64,000 nucleotides of DNA, from the NCBI RefSeq assembly GCF_001522545.3, contig NC_031769.1, positions 13,741,617 to 13,805,616 of the forward strand. The letters are read 5' to 3'. Source of the stretch: Parus major. Its lineage: Eukaryota; Chordata; Aves; Passeriformes; Paridae. Below, in pieces: positions 1 through 11,371 of the stretch (the first letter of the stretch is position 1; each line of letters starts with the position of its first letter). Below the pieces are notes generated by a model. The model saw only the letters and a list, made by a program, of their open reading frames with translations, was not told the origin of the DNA and ran no database searches. A program made the translations under genes and the position numbers.

Positions 1-3000
1 TCCTCCAACATTAACCCAGAAGACCTTGTACTCTCACATGCAACCCAAAATATTCACACAACACTCCAGGGCATGTGTATACTCTCCACATCACACTTAT
101 TAAAATCCCACTCTTGAGGCTGTAAGGCGGTTTCCTCATTAGCAGCCTGGCCTGTGGACCCAGGCCTGACGACAAGTGCTGTTAGCACCATGTCAACAGA
201 TGTCTGAGGAACACTGTGGAGCCAACCTGGGCCTCACAGAGACAGAAATGCTCCTTTCAACGTGCAAAAGGAAAGCCCAGGAGGGGAGAGCCAGCCAGAT
301 GCCCCAAAATAATCATCAAGGTATCGCACCATCTACAGGCCATGCCAGTAGCACCACAAGAGTTCAAAAAACAATAGTTACCCCAAGAGGGGCCCAACAG
401 CAATATCTAGAAGTCATTCCTTGCCTTCTACTTTCACACTTTCCTGATACCTATTCACAGTTCAGTGTTTAACTCACTCACAGTTAGCCCAGGAGAGCTT
501 AGAAGGATGTAGGCAGGCCTTACACAAAGCACAGGGAATATCTGTGGGTCATGCAGCAAATGGGCACAAGATGGACACTGCACAGGACAGGCTTGAGACC
601 TGGAAGAGGAAGCCAGGAGGTATGGCATGAGAGTTATTTACCACTGACTTCAGTGTTTTCTCAGAACTCACCATCACACAGATGGCCTTCTACTGGGTGG
701 TGAGAAACATATGCAGGCCCCTCTTGTAGAAGATGTGAGATTCACTCCTGTGGAGCAGATCAGCACAGCATTATGGGGTGGTGCCCCTCTGTCCCTCTCA
801 AAGACACCTTCTTCCCTCCAGCAGGGCATGTGAAGTAGCAGACACAGTACCTACTCGCCTTGCCAAAGAGCAAGATCTCACACTGTGGAATACTGAAATG
901 CTTCCTGGACCTGTCAGCCAGAGCAGCTGAAAGCCCTGTGCACCCTAGTTTTCACACAGACATCTGAGCTATTACCTAGTAGATGAATAATATGAACTTG
1001 GGAAGGGATGATGAATCCTTTGCATGTCCTCATGCTCAAAACCCTAATAGAATCCCTGCCTGGAGGATCTGCAAGGCCTGATCCCGAGGTATCAGGAGAG
1101 GGACTGCTCTCCACAGTGGGAAGCTGAGCAACAAGTAGTAGTATGTAGGGTCAATCTCCACTTTGCTTCCTTTCCATACCAAAAATATGTTCATCAAAAG
1201 TAGACCTTCATTTTGGTTAACTCTCACTTTGATTGTTTTCTATTTGCTGGACAGCATCACTTTTTGCAAAGACATAGTGATTGTCTACTAAAGCTGTGTC
1301 TATATTAGTTAACCAAATGGATTAGAGATTATGCCCAGGCTTGATGGCAACTAATTCAGTCTCATTTATGCAGGACAGATTCATCCAGACTTCCTCTGGG
1401 GAATGGTTTCTGACCCATGTTGAGTCCCCTAAGCGCTGCCTGCACACACTAGCTCGTAGAGAATAAAACCACACTGAAATCATGATGACAATTATCAGTA
1501 GTGCTCAGGTTCACACAACACCCTCATCAGTATATCAGTTTAACTGTGGCCTGCTCTATTCACTGAAATATGGAGCTATTTCAAGTTGATATAAGTAGGG
1601 ATTGGAATGACTGCAAGTTACAGAGCAACACTCTGTCCTTGATTGATCCTTTAGACAAAGAAACTTTTCTTTGGACTGAAAAATAGGTTAATGACTGAAA
1701 AAAATTAACCTAATCTGTTTTAATACATATGAATTTGAGTTTGATGAAGACAATTTTTCATGGGCATAGGCAAGCAGCAGAGTCTCAGAAACACTGACTT
1801 AATCCATTGAGTGTTTCTTAGGTAAATCTTCTGATTAGTTGCCAAGGAATTGTTTCTTTTCAATGTTTGCAATACCTTACTCTTCAATGAGAGCTGACTA
1901 TGGCTGGCAGCATTCTCATCCAGAGGCAGTGGGTCAATAGGTTAATGTCTTGGCTAAAGACCCTGAGTGTGTCCTGGCAGAGCTGTAGTGTGGGCCAGAA
2001 CGCAGCCACAGACCATAATAGTGAACTTCTCTGCTCAATGCTCCCCTTCACCAAAGGAGATGATATTATTTTCAAATGTCCCCAGCCTCTCTAAATAGCT
2101 GTACCCGTCTTTCTGCTGGGTTTTAGCATCTGCATGCAGTCTTGTCACTGGGACTAGGGACACTAAACTTTTAAGCTACTTTTTTTTTTTTTTAAAGCAG
2201 TCAATGCAGAAAATCTTCTCGTTTCACCTGCAAAAGCGTGGGCCTTTGAAAAAATGAGCTCTGTCCCGGCATGTCTCTGGTCTTCTTTAGCCACAAAAAA
2301 AAAGGTTACATTTAAAAGAAGTTATTTGTTTCCATTGTCTCTTCACAGACAATATTTTTTCCCTTCAGGTACCACATTTACATAATTAAGAACCATTTAT
2401 ACACATTGGTTCTAAATTTTAATTCACTTTAAACTCTTCAAAACAGACTGTCTATACTTCAGTGGAGACTTGGAGAGATTCTGAATATACAGATGAATGC
2501 AAAATGTGTTATTTTTTTACTGATTGCAATGGGATCATATATGTATGCCACAAAATTATCTTGTAAGACAAAATCAAGGCAGCAAATAAAAAAGAAGCCC
2601 TTTCAATAAATCCAGTAAGTTCTGGTCGTTCTCAAAAATGTTATTTCAATTAGATTCAGGGAGTGATACTGCACATGTCAAAAAAATCAATTTCATTAAT
2701 TTTCTCATGTTTCATCCAGATACTGTATCACAAAGGTCTGGAAGCCCTTTTCTAATTACGGGTAATTAGGTGAAAGAACATTTGAATTTATATTAACTTG
2801 TGAACTTTCTGCAGGAAGGATGCAGAGTTCTCCAGCAACATGCTCAGTGTTTTACTAAGGAGCTGAAAAAACATCAGCTCCTATTCCATGTTGTATGGCA
2901 GCTCAGGTTACTCACTCTTTTATAAGATTGCTCAGTATCCTGCAGGATTAATTTGAAGTGGGGTACTTGGCCATTGGTCACAGCATGTTATTTTCTGCCT

Positions 3001-4108
3001 AGCTGAAATCATCTTCATTCCAGTCAATAAAACCCAAGCACCTTTTGGATTCACTGCAAGCAATTGCCAAGCTGTAAAGTGGGCTTTGACCTTTTTCTAG
3101 TCTATATGTGGTACCTGGTTTTTGTCTGTTTATTACTCATTAAGATGTTTGTGATGGAAGAATTTGCCCCAAAGGAGGAGAAAATAATTGAAGGTTTTAT
3201 GATATGCTATGGCATGATGAACAAGCCATGAAGGAAATCTCAAAAACAACATAACATATAAATGTCAGAGAGCTTGCATCCAAACACAAATCTCACTAGA
3301 ATAAATCAAGGACTGTTACTAATCAGAGTCTGAAATAATCTTAAAGAACAAAGGTGTGTGTAAGACTTCAGCTACAGGGATGAAAAAAGAGAGTGTGTCA
3401 TCATTATAAATTCTGCAATGATGACAAAGAAGCTTCAACAGGGTAAAGCCGACAGAGCAGTTGAGAACAAAAAAAGCAATGTCTCTGGATAGATTTAGAA
3501 AAACATTGAATTTAATTTTTTTTTCACAGCAAACAAGATGTTCTCTGGCAAATGATATGAATCCTTTGTCAAGGCTGTCCAGATGGCCTTTGTGAATAAA
3601 ATACTGCACACAGCAGTGACATACTTGTTGGACAGATAACTTACAGATTTGGAAACAGCCTTTTGGAGAGCTTCTTCATTAAACTAATAATGTTTCTGGT
3701 GATTTGGTTACAAGAAGCCAAAGGCCTGGTGACAATTTCACAAAAAGAAAGTTTTAGCTGCTATGACAACCTGAACAACTGTGTTTCTCCTCATGACAAC
3801 CTGTCTGAATTATATAAAGTCTTGAACCCACAATGAAAAAGAGATTCTAGAAAGGTATATAAGAAATGCTAAACTATACCTGCGAGATGACAAAAAAACA
3901 CAAACTAATACAACGACTCTGTCACCCTTTTCATGAAATAAGATTGAGAAGATTGTGAGGATGTTGAAAACTGCTTTGGTTATTGCTTTGATGCTCCTTT
4001 AACAAACTTTTTTTCCCCAGAAAAGTAGGTAAAGCTCAAAACAGGAGTCCTTCAGTTTACTTTATTGGCAACAAAGTGGTCTCAACATGGTTAAAGGAGA
4101 AAAAATAG

Positions 4109-4188
4109 AAAAAAGACAAACAAAACAAATTCTTAAGAAAAATGAAGCTTAAGAAAAAAAGACAAACACAACAAATTTCTGATAAATG
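4109..4188. repeat. Imperfect direct duplication of about 36 bp
   Basis: Two A-rich copies, at 4,109-4,144 and 4,153-4,188, share the core AAAGACAAACA followed by ACAAATT and end in AAATG. They look like a local slippage or duplication product. No function is suggested. Confidence 0.6.
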
Positions 4189-7100
4189 TGAGGCCTTTTA
4201 AAATATAATTTCCTATTCCTTGTTCAGATTCTCTTTTAATTTCTTTTTCTAATTCTATACCACGGAGTTTGCCAATCCAATTTTCTAACACTCCCACTGG
4301 GTTTCTCTTACATCTCTCTATTGACCCCTGTAAATTCAGTTTTAAAAAATTTTCCACATGTATTCCATACCAAAAATGTCTTTCTGTTTTGATTGTGTCT
4401 TCCTGATAAAGTAACAAAACAAAATTCCACACAGTGGTGGGGTTTTTTTCGAAGAAATTTTATGAAACATGACATTTAAGAGCAATATTCCAAAAAACAT
4501 AGAAACAAAGAGAAAATACTGAAAGAAAACAACATTCTGGAAATTAACCCTGTAGATCAGACCAGTGTATTTCTTGCTTTACACTTCCAAGCACTGATAT
4601 TAAACAAAATTTACCCATGTATAGCCTCAGAGCTCCTTCCAGATCTTAGTCCAAAGTCTTGCACTGCAAGAACAAGAGCAGCAGACACATAAACTAATTA
4701 TATTCTATTTGTTTGAATAATACTCCTATCATTATATGTAATCACCTGAATACAGATCTGTGTGCCAGGGGTTGCTTCCATCTCTTCCAATGAAGCTAAC
4801 CGACTGGAGGTAATCCACTGCCTAAGAGTTAATCCCTCTGAATACGATTCCCTGAATTTCTCGTTAATCCACTATAGCCTACAAATGGGTTCTCCATTGC
4901 ATGTTTAACATCAAAGTATGCCAATGTAAATGTTCCCTAGTTAATAAATAACCCAAACAAGCATTTAGCTGAAAAGCCATTTAACATTAGCTGCAATAAG
5001 TGACAAAGAGAATTATGATAGAGAACATCTCTTGAAGAAGATGAGAGAGGGCAGAGAAAGGGAATCTGATCTGTAATGAATGCAGTTCTACTGCTTGTTT
5101 ACTGTGATTGCTGCACTGTAGCTAAAGGGGGTGCATGACAACCATGCAGTGTTGCTGTGACAGCTTCCATTTCCCTAATAACATTGCACCCTTCCTAGTA
5201 TTATTTTATCAGATATAGCACATATAAAGTACTGTACATAATTCTCAATAATATGATATAATCACACAGACCTTTACGCATGAATAGATTATATGAGCAG
5301 GACACTAATTTTCCAGCCAAAAATAGAGCAAGACAAGAAATATAAAGGTACATCTAACACTGTTTTTTACCTACTTCTTAATGATAATAGACCTTCAGTC
5401 TGGCAAAACCTTACTTTGAAAGAACTGCTATTTTTGTTTTTTGCAGCAGTTATCTTAGTGTAAACACAGACACTGATATATCCATTATGCAAGCAAATGG
5501 AACAACTGAAGCTGATAAAAACAAGTTTATAATCTAAGAGTCCATTATCATCATACAGGGCCTGCTTTTCTCCTTTGAAGTCAGTGGGATTTTGTCATTG
5601 CCACCAATGGAAATATAGTCAGATATTTAGTCCATATGGTGGATTTGCTATATATTACTTCCTTAATCACAGAAACAGCTACTTCAGAACCCCTTGAGTT
5701 GATCAGACATTATTATTGAAAACACTACTGTAAATCATATGTTGTATATGTTGTCTACTTCCCATTTCAGATAAAAGCAGATTACTCTGAGAATATACAA
5801 ATATTACTGAAGAAAGAAAAAAGGAAAAAGAAAATAAAAAAATAGGACCAGGACATTTGGAGGAACATGGTGACCATGTTTAGATTTTGGCAACTATAGC
5901 AAGGCAAGCAATAGAGGAATTAGGCTGTGGAGTGACCTGATGAGCTTGTTGTCAAATTGAAAATGGGAGTATAATGATATGTGAGATAATTTGCCTTTGA
6001 CACAAATAAAAACATTGGACTTCTGATGATCAGATAATCAGCTAATAAAGCCTGGGGCTGTGCTAATTTTTTTGAGTGGAATGTGTTTAGACAGGATGAT
6101 GGACATTGATAAGGCATTTATGTCATGGCACAGTTGTGATTCCAAAGAGTTTGGTAAGATATTTGTGAAATGAATCTGACCCTAACAATGTAGTCAGTGT
6201 GGAGATGATGTAAAAGCAAATGAATCTGATCTCTAACCAATGGAGTCTAGGATATGAGTGTATATTGCAACACATGGCCATATGTAAATTTAAATAATGT
6301 ATAAATCAGATGGCACAGTTTATGAAAATAAGTGTATTTGCAGTGGTTCTTTGGAGAAGGGTGAGATGTGCAATGAAAGAAGGATCACTTAGATGTATGT
6401 GGCTGTGTGTGGAAAAGAGGTGTAACGTGAGAGGACAGGGTAAAAAAGCATTGGGTGTGAGAGACTGAGTAGGAGGATAAAAGATGTAGGAGATAAAAGG
6501 GTTGAGAGAGGAGAGATATAGACAAGGTAAAATATATGTCTGATCTCAAAGATAAGGGTAAATAGCTTTGGTTCAGTACAGTAAGCAACAGGAAGCCAAG
6601 TAGTGAATCATACGGCCAAAACAACAGAAGAGGAGATGACACAGAAGCCTAGTTTTGGAGAGATTATTGGGGAAGATTAGTGGAAAAAACAAAGGAAAAC
6701 ATTAGAGAAAGGGATATAAATGAGCATCAGACTGTATATGAAGATACTAGTAGACACTATTCATAAAGCAAATATATTTACATACTGCACTAAATACTCA
6801 TAGGAAGTCTCCATTTTCAGGCTTTTAATATTATGGATGAGTTTAATTTGTTGTGTTTCTTTTTCAAAATAATACCAAATAAAGGTGTCTTCAACCATTG
6901 ATTAATCATTTGCCAAACTTTGTTTTTAATTAAACGTACTTTGTGAGTACATAAAGGAATAAACATCAAAGTTGCTCTGTTCTGCTATTGTTAAAATGGG
7001 GAAAATGTTTTTTTTCTTTGGAATTTTAAGTTTTATATTACATGATTTAGCCCAAGGCAAATATTTTTTTTATGGCTGAATTATAAACTTCTTGAGAAAC

Positions 7101-8725
7101 AGGTTTATAACAGAAGTACAGACAATCTTCAAAAAAGCATTATAAACACCAAGTCAAATTATGAAGCAAAGATGGGCTTGAACCCAAACCCCAAAGCTAG
7201 CCACTCCATTAACATTTACATACACTGGATTCAGATTCAGTCTTTGTAGCACTAACTCATCCTTGCCATAAAATCCCATTACTGATGTGAAAATGGAGAG
7301 CTGAACAAATGTGTAAGCAGTTGAAGGATCAGGAACTAAAATTCTGTGACTAAAATGTGAGAAGTGGATTATAAAAACAGACTTCTGAATGTTTCATTTG
7401 ATGCCAGTTTATGTTCAAGATTATTAAAGATTAAACATTTTCAGGTAAATACATGTAAACCAAGGATAGAATGTCTTCACTCACCATTCCAGGGCAATTC
7501 ATACATAGAAGAAAACTGTGATTATATCCATGAACTAGAGAGAAAAGGATGGGTGGAAAAATCAGGCTAGTGTCATTCATGTTATGATAGGAAAGGACAT
7601 TAATGTAGCAGACTCTGATATATTTGCTAGGCCTTGAGACTTCAACAGGAAAAAATAAATAAATTAAGTCCCATTTTGGAATCCAAAATACTCATATGGT
7701 GCTGAGGAAGGGCAGAAATCCTATTCCATGGGCCATGGTAGCCCAAATAGAGGCCATTCCTGTCCAGCTATCTTTGCAGACTGTTGCATATCTCTGCAAG
7801 AAGAGGAGGCAGTGATATTTGAGACATAAGCATGTTGAAATAAACCTTGGTATACAGATTAGTGATTACAGGCTAGGCTCGGGTGATAAAGGCAGCTTTC
7901 ATCATTATCTTACAATTTATTGCACTGTACCATCTTCCCTAACATACATGTTCTGTCTGTATTTAAGTGTTTTCTTCCAGAGAAAGGAATTTCTTTAAAA
8001 TACACTAGCTAGTAAAAAATTATGTCCCCATCTGCAAAAAGCAACTTATTAATCAGATAGGAAAAAATGGATGAGACACAGTGGCTGGTTGGTTGGTTGG
8101 CTAGTTTGGAGCATCTTTACCGTGTACAGCTGGTAATGATTATTTCCTTTCTGCAGATTCCTAGAAGTCACCTGACAGACAATGCTAATCCCAAAGCAAG
8201 AGGGCCATCACTGTCATGCACTAAGTGTATCTTTTGATGTACATGCTTTCTGGATATCTGTCACTTTGAGAATTAATCTTCCTTTCTGAAACAGGTTTTG
8301 AAACAAACATGTATGTATATATTTCTGCAAACCCTTAGTAAGCAACCATCAGCAGGTAATTTCTGTTTTCAAAAATAGATTTACTTTTTAGATTTATTTT
8401 AAAAGCTATATTGTTGCTCAGTCAAACTATGATCAGGTCAGAACCCATTTATCTCAAGGACTGTCCAGCAGAATGAGTTTTAATAATCAGAAAGCACTGT
8501 TAACTCTCCCCTTCCCCCGTGTTCTGGGAATGTCTCTAAAAGAAAAAAAATAAAGGGGGCTTAATGTGCTACCCATAAAATATACATCCCAATCAATCAA
8601 GAAAATGCATAAGTATTGCAAATTATGATCCAGAGACTGCCTAAAGACAGGGAAATGAGACTGAACCCAATAACTCAATCTGACTAGTTCCAGCCTGCCT
8701 AGTTTCTAGCCTGTCTGCAGACACA

Positions 8726-8770
8726 GGCATGGGCAGGAGCAGGGGCACGGGCAGGGGCAGAAGCAGAAGC
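8726..8770. repeat. Hexamer tandem repeat (GGCAGG-like, 7.5 units)
   Basis: The run reads cleanly in sixes: GGCATG, GGCAGG, AGCAGG, GGCACG, GGCAGG, GGCAGA, AGCAGA, then AGC. It is a short GC-rich minisatellite about 2.6 kb upstream of the NRP1 start codon and is likely length-polymorphic. Confidence 0.75.
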
Positions 8771-10264
8771 TGACAAAGGAAAGAATTAAGTGAGAGTATA
8801 ACAGGATCAAACTTCATTTTAGTGTACAATATTAGAGATTTGTAATCACAGAAGAGAAGGGGAATGTCTTGAAAAAACTCAGAAAGTAGTGGTGAGAGAG
8901 TGTGCAGTATGAAACCAGCAGACAGATTTCCTACAGACTTAATCTCCAGACTTCAGCTGACCTTAAATTCAGGGCTTCAAAAGGGCAGCGAGGGAGAGTG
9001 AGAGTAGAAATCTCAGACTTGGGGCTAGAGACAAAGGGATGGAGCAGGCTGGATTTGTACATGGTTTCTGTACACAGATGTAACACATTTGTAGTTAATC
9101 TGTGTGGCTGCAGACTGACAACTATGTTTGAAAACTATTTCAAACATGGCTGTATCTTCAGAGTGGACAGGGGTTTACTGGCATGGCTATACTTGGAGGA
9201 TGACCCTGTCCTCAGCAAAGTCCAGCTCTTTTCCTACTGCATCCTTCAGAAAAACTCCTTATGGAATAGGTCCTCTATCAGGCCATTTTCCTGAAGAAGC
9301 ATTAACAGAGTTTGCCTTGACTGTGCACCAGTAACAAATTGTTTTCAAACTGCCCTGGGAGATGAGCGTGACTGACATCCACCACTGGCTGCAGGTCATT
9401 TTCCTAGCACAGACGCATCTTTGGAGACCATTTAACACTGTGTTTCAGCTTTCAGCCTTGGAGCTGTTCCTGTAACCCCCTACTCCAGCAACTGGAGTGC
9501 CTTCACATAGAGGGTGTGCAAAGTACTCCACATAAAATAAGCAGTCAGGTTCAGCAAGGTGATCACTCCCCAGGTGCAGGGACAGCCTGTAAGGCAGGGC
9601 AATAGGGTGAGGAAGAGACAGGGCCCACAGCTGGTGAGCAGCCAAAGCAGCAGGATTCAGAGCCCGGTATATCCTCACTTTGTTCCAGTCCTCTGGTGCC
9701 AGTGGTGGTGGTGGGGAGAATGCTCAGGAGAAGACACACACTCCCCAGCGGGGATTTCATGCTGCACAGCCTCCTTCGGGGGCAGAGCCGGCCCTGGGGG
9801 ACCCCAGCAGCTCCTCAGCCTCTCAAGAGGCTTCATGAGAGACAGGCAGACTAAGAGGGGCAAAGCTGCAACAGCAGCTGAGAGAGACGGGAATGACAGC
9901 AAGAGTGGGTGAGAAGGGAGGTGGGAAAAGGGTCGGAAGGGAGGGGATACAGGGAGGCCTCCCCCCGAGATGCAGATATGCAGTAGGCAGATGAGGGGGT
10001 CCTGGGGATACTCTGACGGGGGGGTCCTGGCAGCTCACCCCACATCAGCACAGCCAGCCTCCCCTAGGACAGGAAGGGACTGTGGTGTCCAACTGGGGAA
10101 ACGGCGGGGACTCCGAGGGACACGCACTCTCGCACGAAACAAAAAGAGAGTGTTGGGAGGGGGGGAATTGGGGCGGAGGAGGGAAAGGTGACAGAGGGGA
10201 TGGCTCGGGAAGGGACGGAGCAGGGTTCCCACGGGGTACCCGAGGCGAGGAGGTGGGCAGGGAT

Positions 10265-10290
10265 GCGTGTGTGTGTGTGTGTGTGCGTGT
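10265..10290. repeat. Alternating GT/GC dinucleotide run
   Basis: There are 26 bases of uninterrupted purine-pyrimidine alternation, mostly GT with GC at both ends. Such runs are length-variable microsatellites and can adopt Z-DNA under negative supercoiling. It lies about 1 kb upstream of the NRP1 start codon. Confidence 0.85.
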
Positions 10291-10300
10291 CGGCGTGTGG

Positions 10301-10346
10301 GGCCGGGCAGGGCACGGCAGGACACGGCAGGGCAGGGCCGGGCAGG
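10301..10346. repeat. GC-rich 10-bp tandem repeat
   Basis: Units related to GGCACGGCAG repeat with a period of ten: GGCCGGGCAG, GGCACGGCAG, GACACGGCAG, then two decayed units. It is local GC-rich tandem DNA within the promoter island. Confidence 0.7.
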
Positions 10347-10537
10347 AGCCCGCGGGGCGGCGGGCGCAGGTGGTGCCGCCGCCCGCATCGCCTCTACCTG
10401 CTGTGGAGGGGCGCCTCTCGCTCCCCCTCCGCCCCTCGCCTTCCCCCTCGCCAGTCCCCGCCTCGGCTGAGTGCCAGAGCTGGGGCTTGCCGTGTTTGTT
10501 TGTTCGTTCTTCCGCGCTGCTGATGTCTTGGGGGGCT

Positions 10538-10589
10538 GAGGAGGAGGAGGAGGAGAAGGAGGAGGGCGGGGAGGGGGAGGGGACTGGGG
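10538..10589 (+). promoter_or_regulatory. Purine tract with G-quadruplex motif
   Basis: Unbroken GGA/GAA purines at 10,538-10,566 lead into five runs of at least three G separated by one to three bases (10,564-10,589). This meets the usual G-quadruplex pattern on the + strand and can also form triplex DNA. Its position in the island suggests a role in the promoter or 5' leader, which is inferred. Confidence 0.6.
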
Positions 10590-10750
10590 CTTGGGAGACG
10601 GCGGCTCCTCGGCCTCTCTTATTGCCGCTGAGTTGCGCTCCTCTTCCTCAGGCTGCGAGCAGGAGCCGCCCGGGCGCTTCCCACTTCCCCGGCCGGCCGG
10701 GAGTCCCCGCGGCGGCAGCGCGCTCGCTCGCCCGCCTCCCGGCGGGGCAG

Positions 10751-10924
10751 GTGAGTGCGGGGCACCGCCGGGCACCGCCGGGCACCGCCGCCCCGGGGCT
10801 CCAGGGCTCCGGCCCCGCGGGAGTCGCGGCCGCTGGAGAGCGGGGCGGGCAGGGGGGGACGCAGTTTGCCAAACTCCGGCGTCCGGCTCACGGCCGCTTT
10901 CCCTTCCTTCTCTCCCCTCCGCAG
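10751..10924 (+). other. Candidate 5' leader intron of NRP1
   Basis: A near-ideal donor, CAG then GTGAGT, begins at 10,751. A strong acceptor, a long pyrimidine tract ending in CCGCAG, ends at 10,924, with a branch-like GGCTCAC about 35 bases upstream. The enclosed 174 bases are GC-rich and include three perfect copies of a 10-bp unit. If transcription starts upstream, this small intron would be removed from the NRP1 leader. It carries none of the uORFs listed below. The splice signals are visible; use of the intron is inference. Confidence 0.4.
10761..10790. repeat. Three perfect copies of a 10-bp unit
   Basis: GGCACCGCCG occurs three times in a row without mismatch, inside the candidate leader intron. 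Confidence 0.9.
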
Positions 10925-11063
10925 AGCACCCTCGCCCAGCAGAGCGCTCCGGAGGTGCCGGCAGCCGCCAGTATTTTTTGTCTGTCTTGTTTGTGTGTTT
11001 GTTGGGTTTTGTTTTTGTTATTTTTTCCCCTCGTTTTCACTTGGCTTTCTAGTCTCGCTGGGA

Positions 11064-11129
11064 ATGGCAGAGGCAGCGGCGCTTGGAAAAGGAACAAGTG
11101 TGGGGAAAGGAAGAGGGAGCCGGAGCTAA
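11064..11129 (+). promoter_or_regulatory. Upstream ORF 1 in the NRP1 leader (21 codons)
   Basis: The ATG lies in a favourable Kozak context, with G at -3 and G at +4. The frame runs 21 codons to TAA and ends 175 bases before the NRP1 ATG. It is rich in Ala, Gly, Lys and Ser and has no recognisable domain, so any effect would be on ribosome scanning rather than through a peptide product. It matters only if transcription starts upstream of 11,064, which is likely but unproven. Confidence 0.5.
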
Positions 11130-11240
11130 ATGACAGGATGCGGGCTGCTTGAGGCACAGAGAGAAGCCAGCCTCCTTCTGCCCCCGAGACTGCCCCTGCG
11201 GACCGTGCTTTCTGCTCCTCATTCCTGCTGGAGAATTTAA
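11130..11240 (+). promoter_or_regulatory. Upstream ORFs 2 and 3 in the NRP1 leader
   Basis: An ATG directly abuts the stop of uORF 1 (TAA then ATG) and opens a 36-codon frame ending at 11,240. Its context is weak, with T at -3. A second ATG at 11,138 in another frame gives a four-codon ORF to TGA at 11,152, with A at -3. Both end before the NRP1 start, so a ribosome that translated them would have to reinitiate within about 65 bases to make NRP1. Confidence 0.5.
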
Positions 11241-11304
11241 GGAACACTTGTGCGTGGAGGGCATTTTTATTTTTTTCTTCTTTTCCCTGCTGTCGGAAGG
11301 GAAA

Positions 11305-11371
11305 ATGGATTGGGGACTTCTCCTGCACTGTGCAGCCCTCACCTTCACCCTCGCCAGGGCTCTGCGGAGCG
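11305..11371 (+). CDS. NRP1: Neuropilin-1 exon 1 (signal peptide), coding part
   Basis: This exon encodes the first 22 residues and the first base of codon 23. The ATG at 11,305 has a strong Kozak context (A at -3, G at +4) and is the only start that leads into a signal peptide. The hydrophobic core covers residues 4-16 (GLLLHCAALTFTL) and an ARA motif at 17-19 predicts cleavage after Ala19. Human NRP1 is cut at the matching place, just before FRNDKCGD; here the mature start would be LRSDKCGD. The exon ends at a strong donor, GTGAGT, in phase 1. The N-terminal residues differ from human, as expected for a fast-evolving signal peptide. The product is a type I membrane co-receptor for class 3 semaphorins and VEGF that works with plexins and VEGF receptors. 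Confidence 0.93.

Larger units (their letters stand above)
1..9959. other. Upstream intergenic region, no gene recognised
   Basis: This is AT-rich sequence upstream of the NRP1 promoter. I see no reading frame with recognisable protein content; the open frames are short, lack paired splice sites and read as chance. Simple sequence includes a poly-T run near 2,180, an imperfect 36-base direct repeat near 4,109-4,188, TTGG repeats near 8,088 and a hexamer array at 8,726-8,770. From about 9,540 the GC content climbs toward the CpG island. In human, the gene beyond the 5' end of NRP1 is PARD3, at a long distance, so a gene desert here is expected. Distal enhancers cannot be identified by reading alone. 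Confidence 0.6.

Noticed and set aside
1..1250. Slightly GC-richer left edge considered as the end of an upstream gene or a repeat
   Set aside because: No exon-like frame, splice pair or repeat hallmark was recognised.
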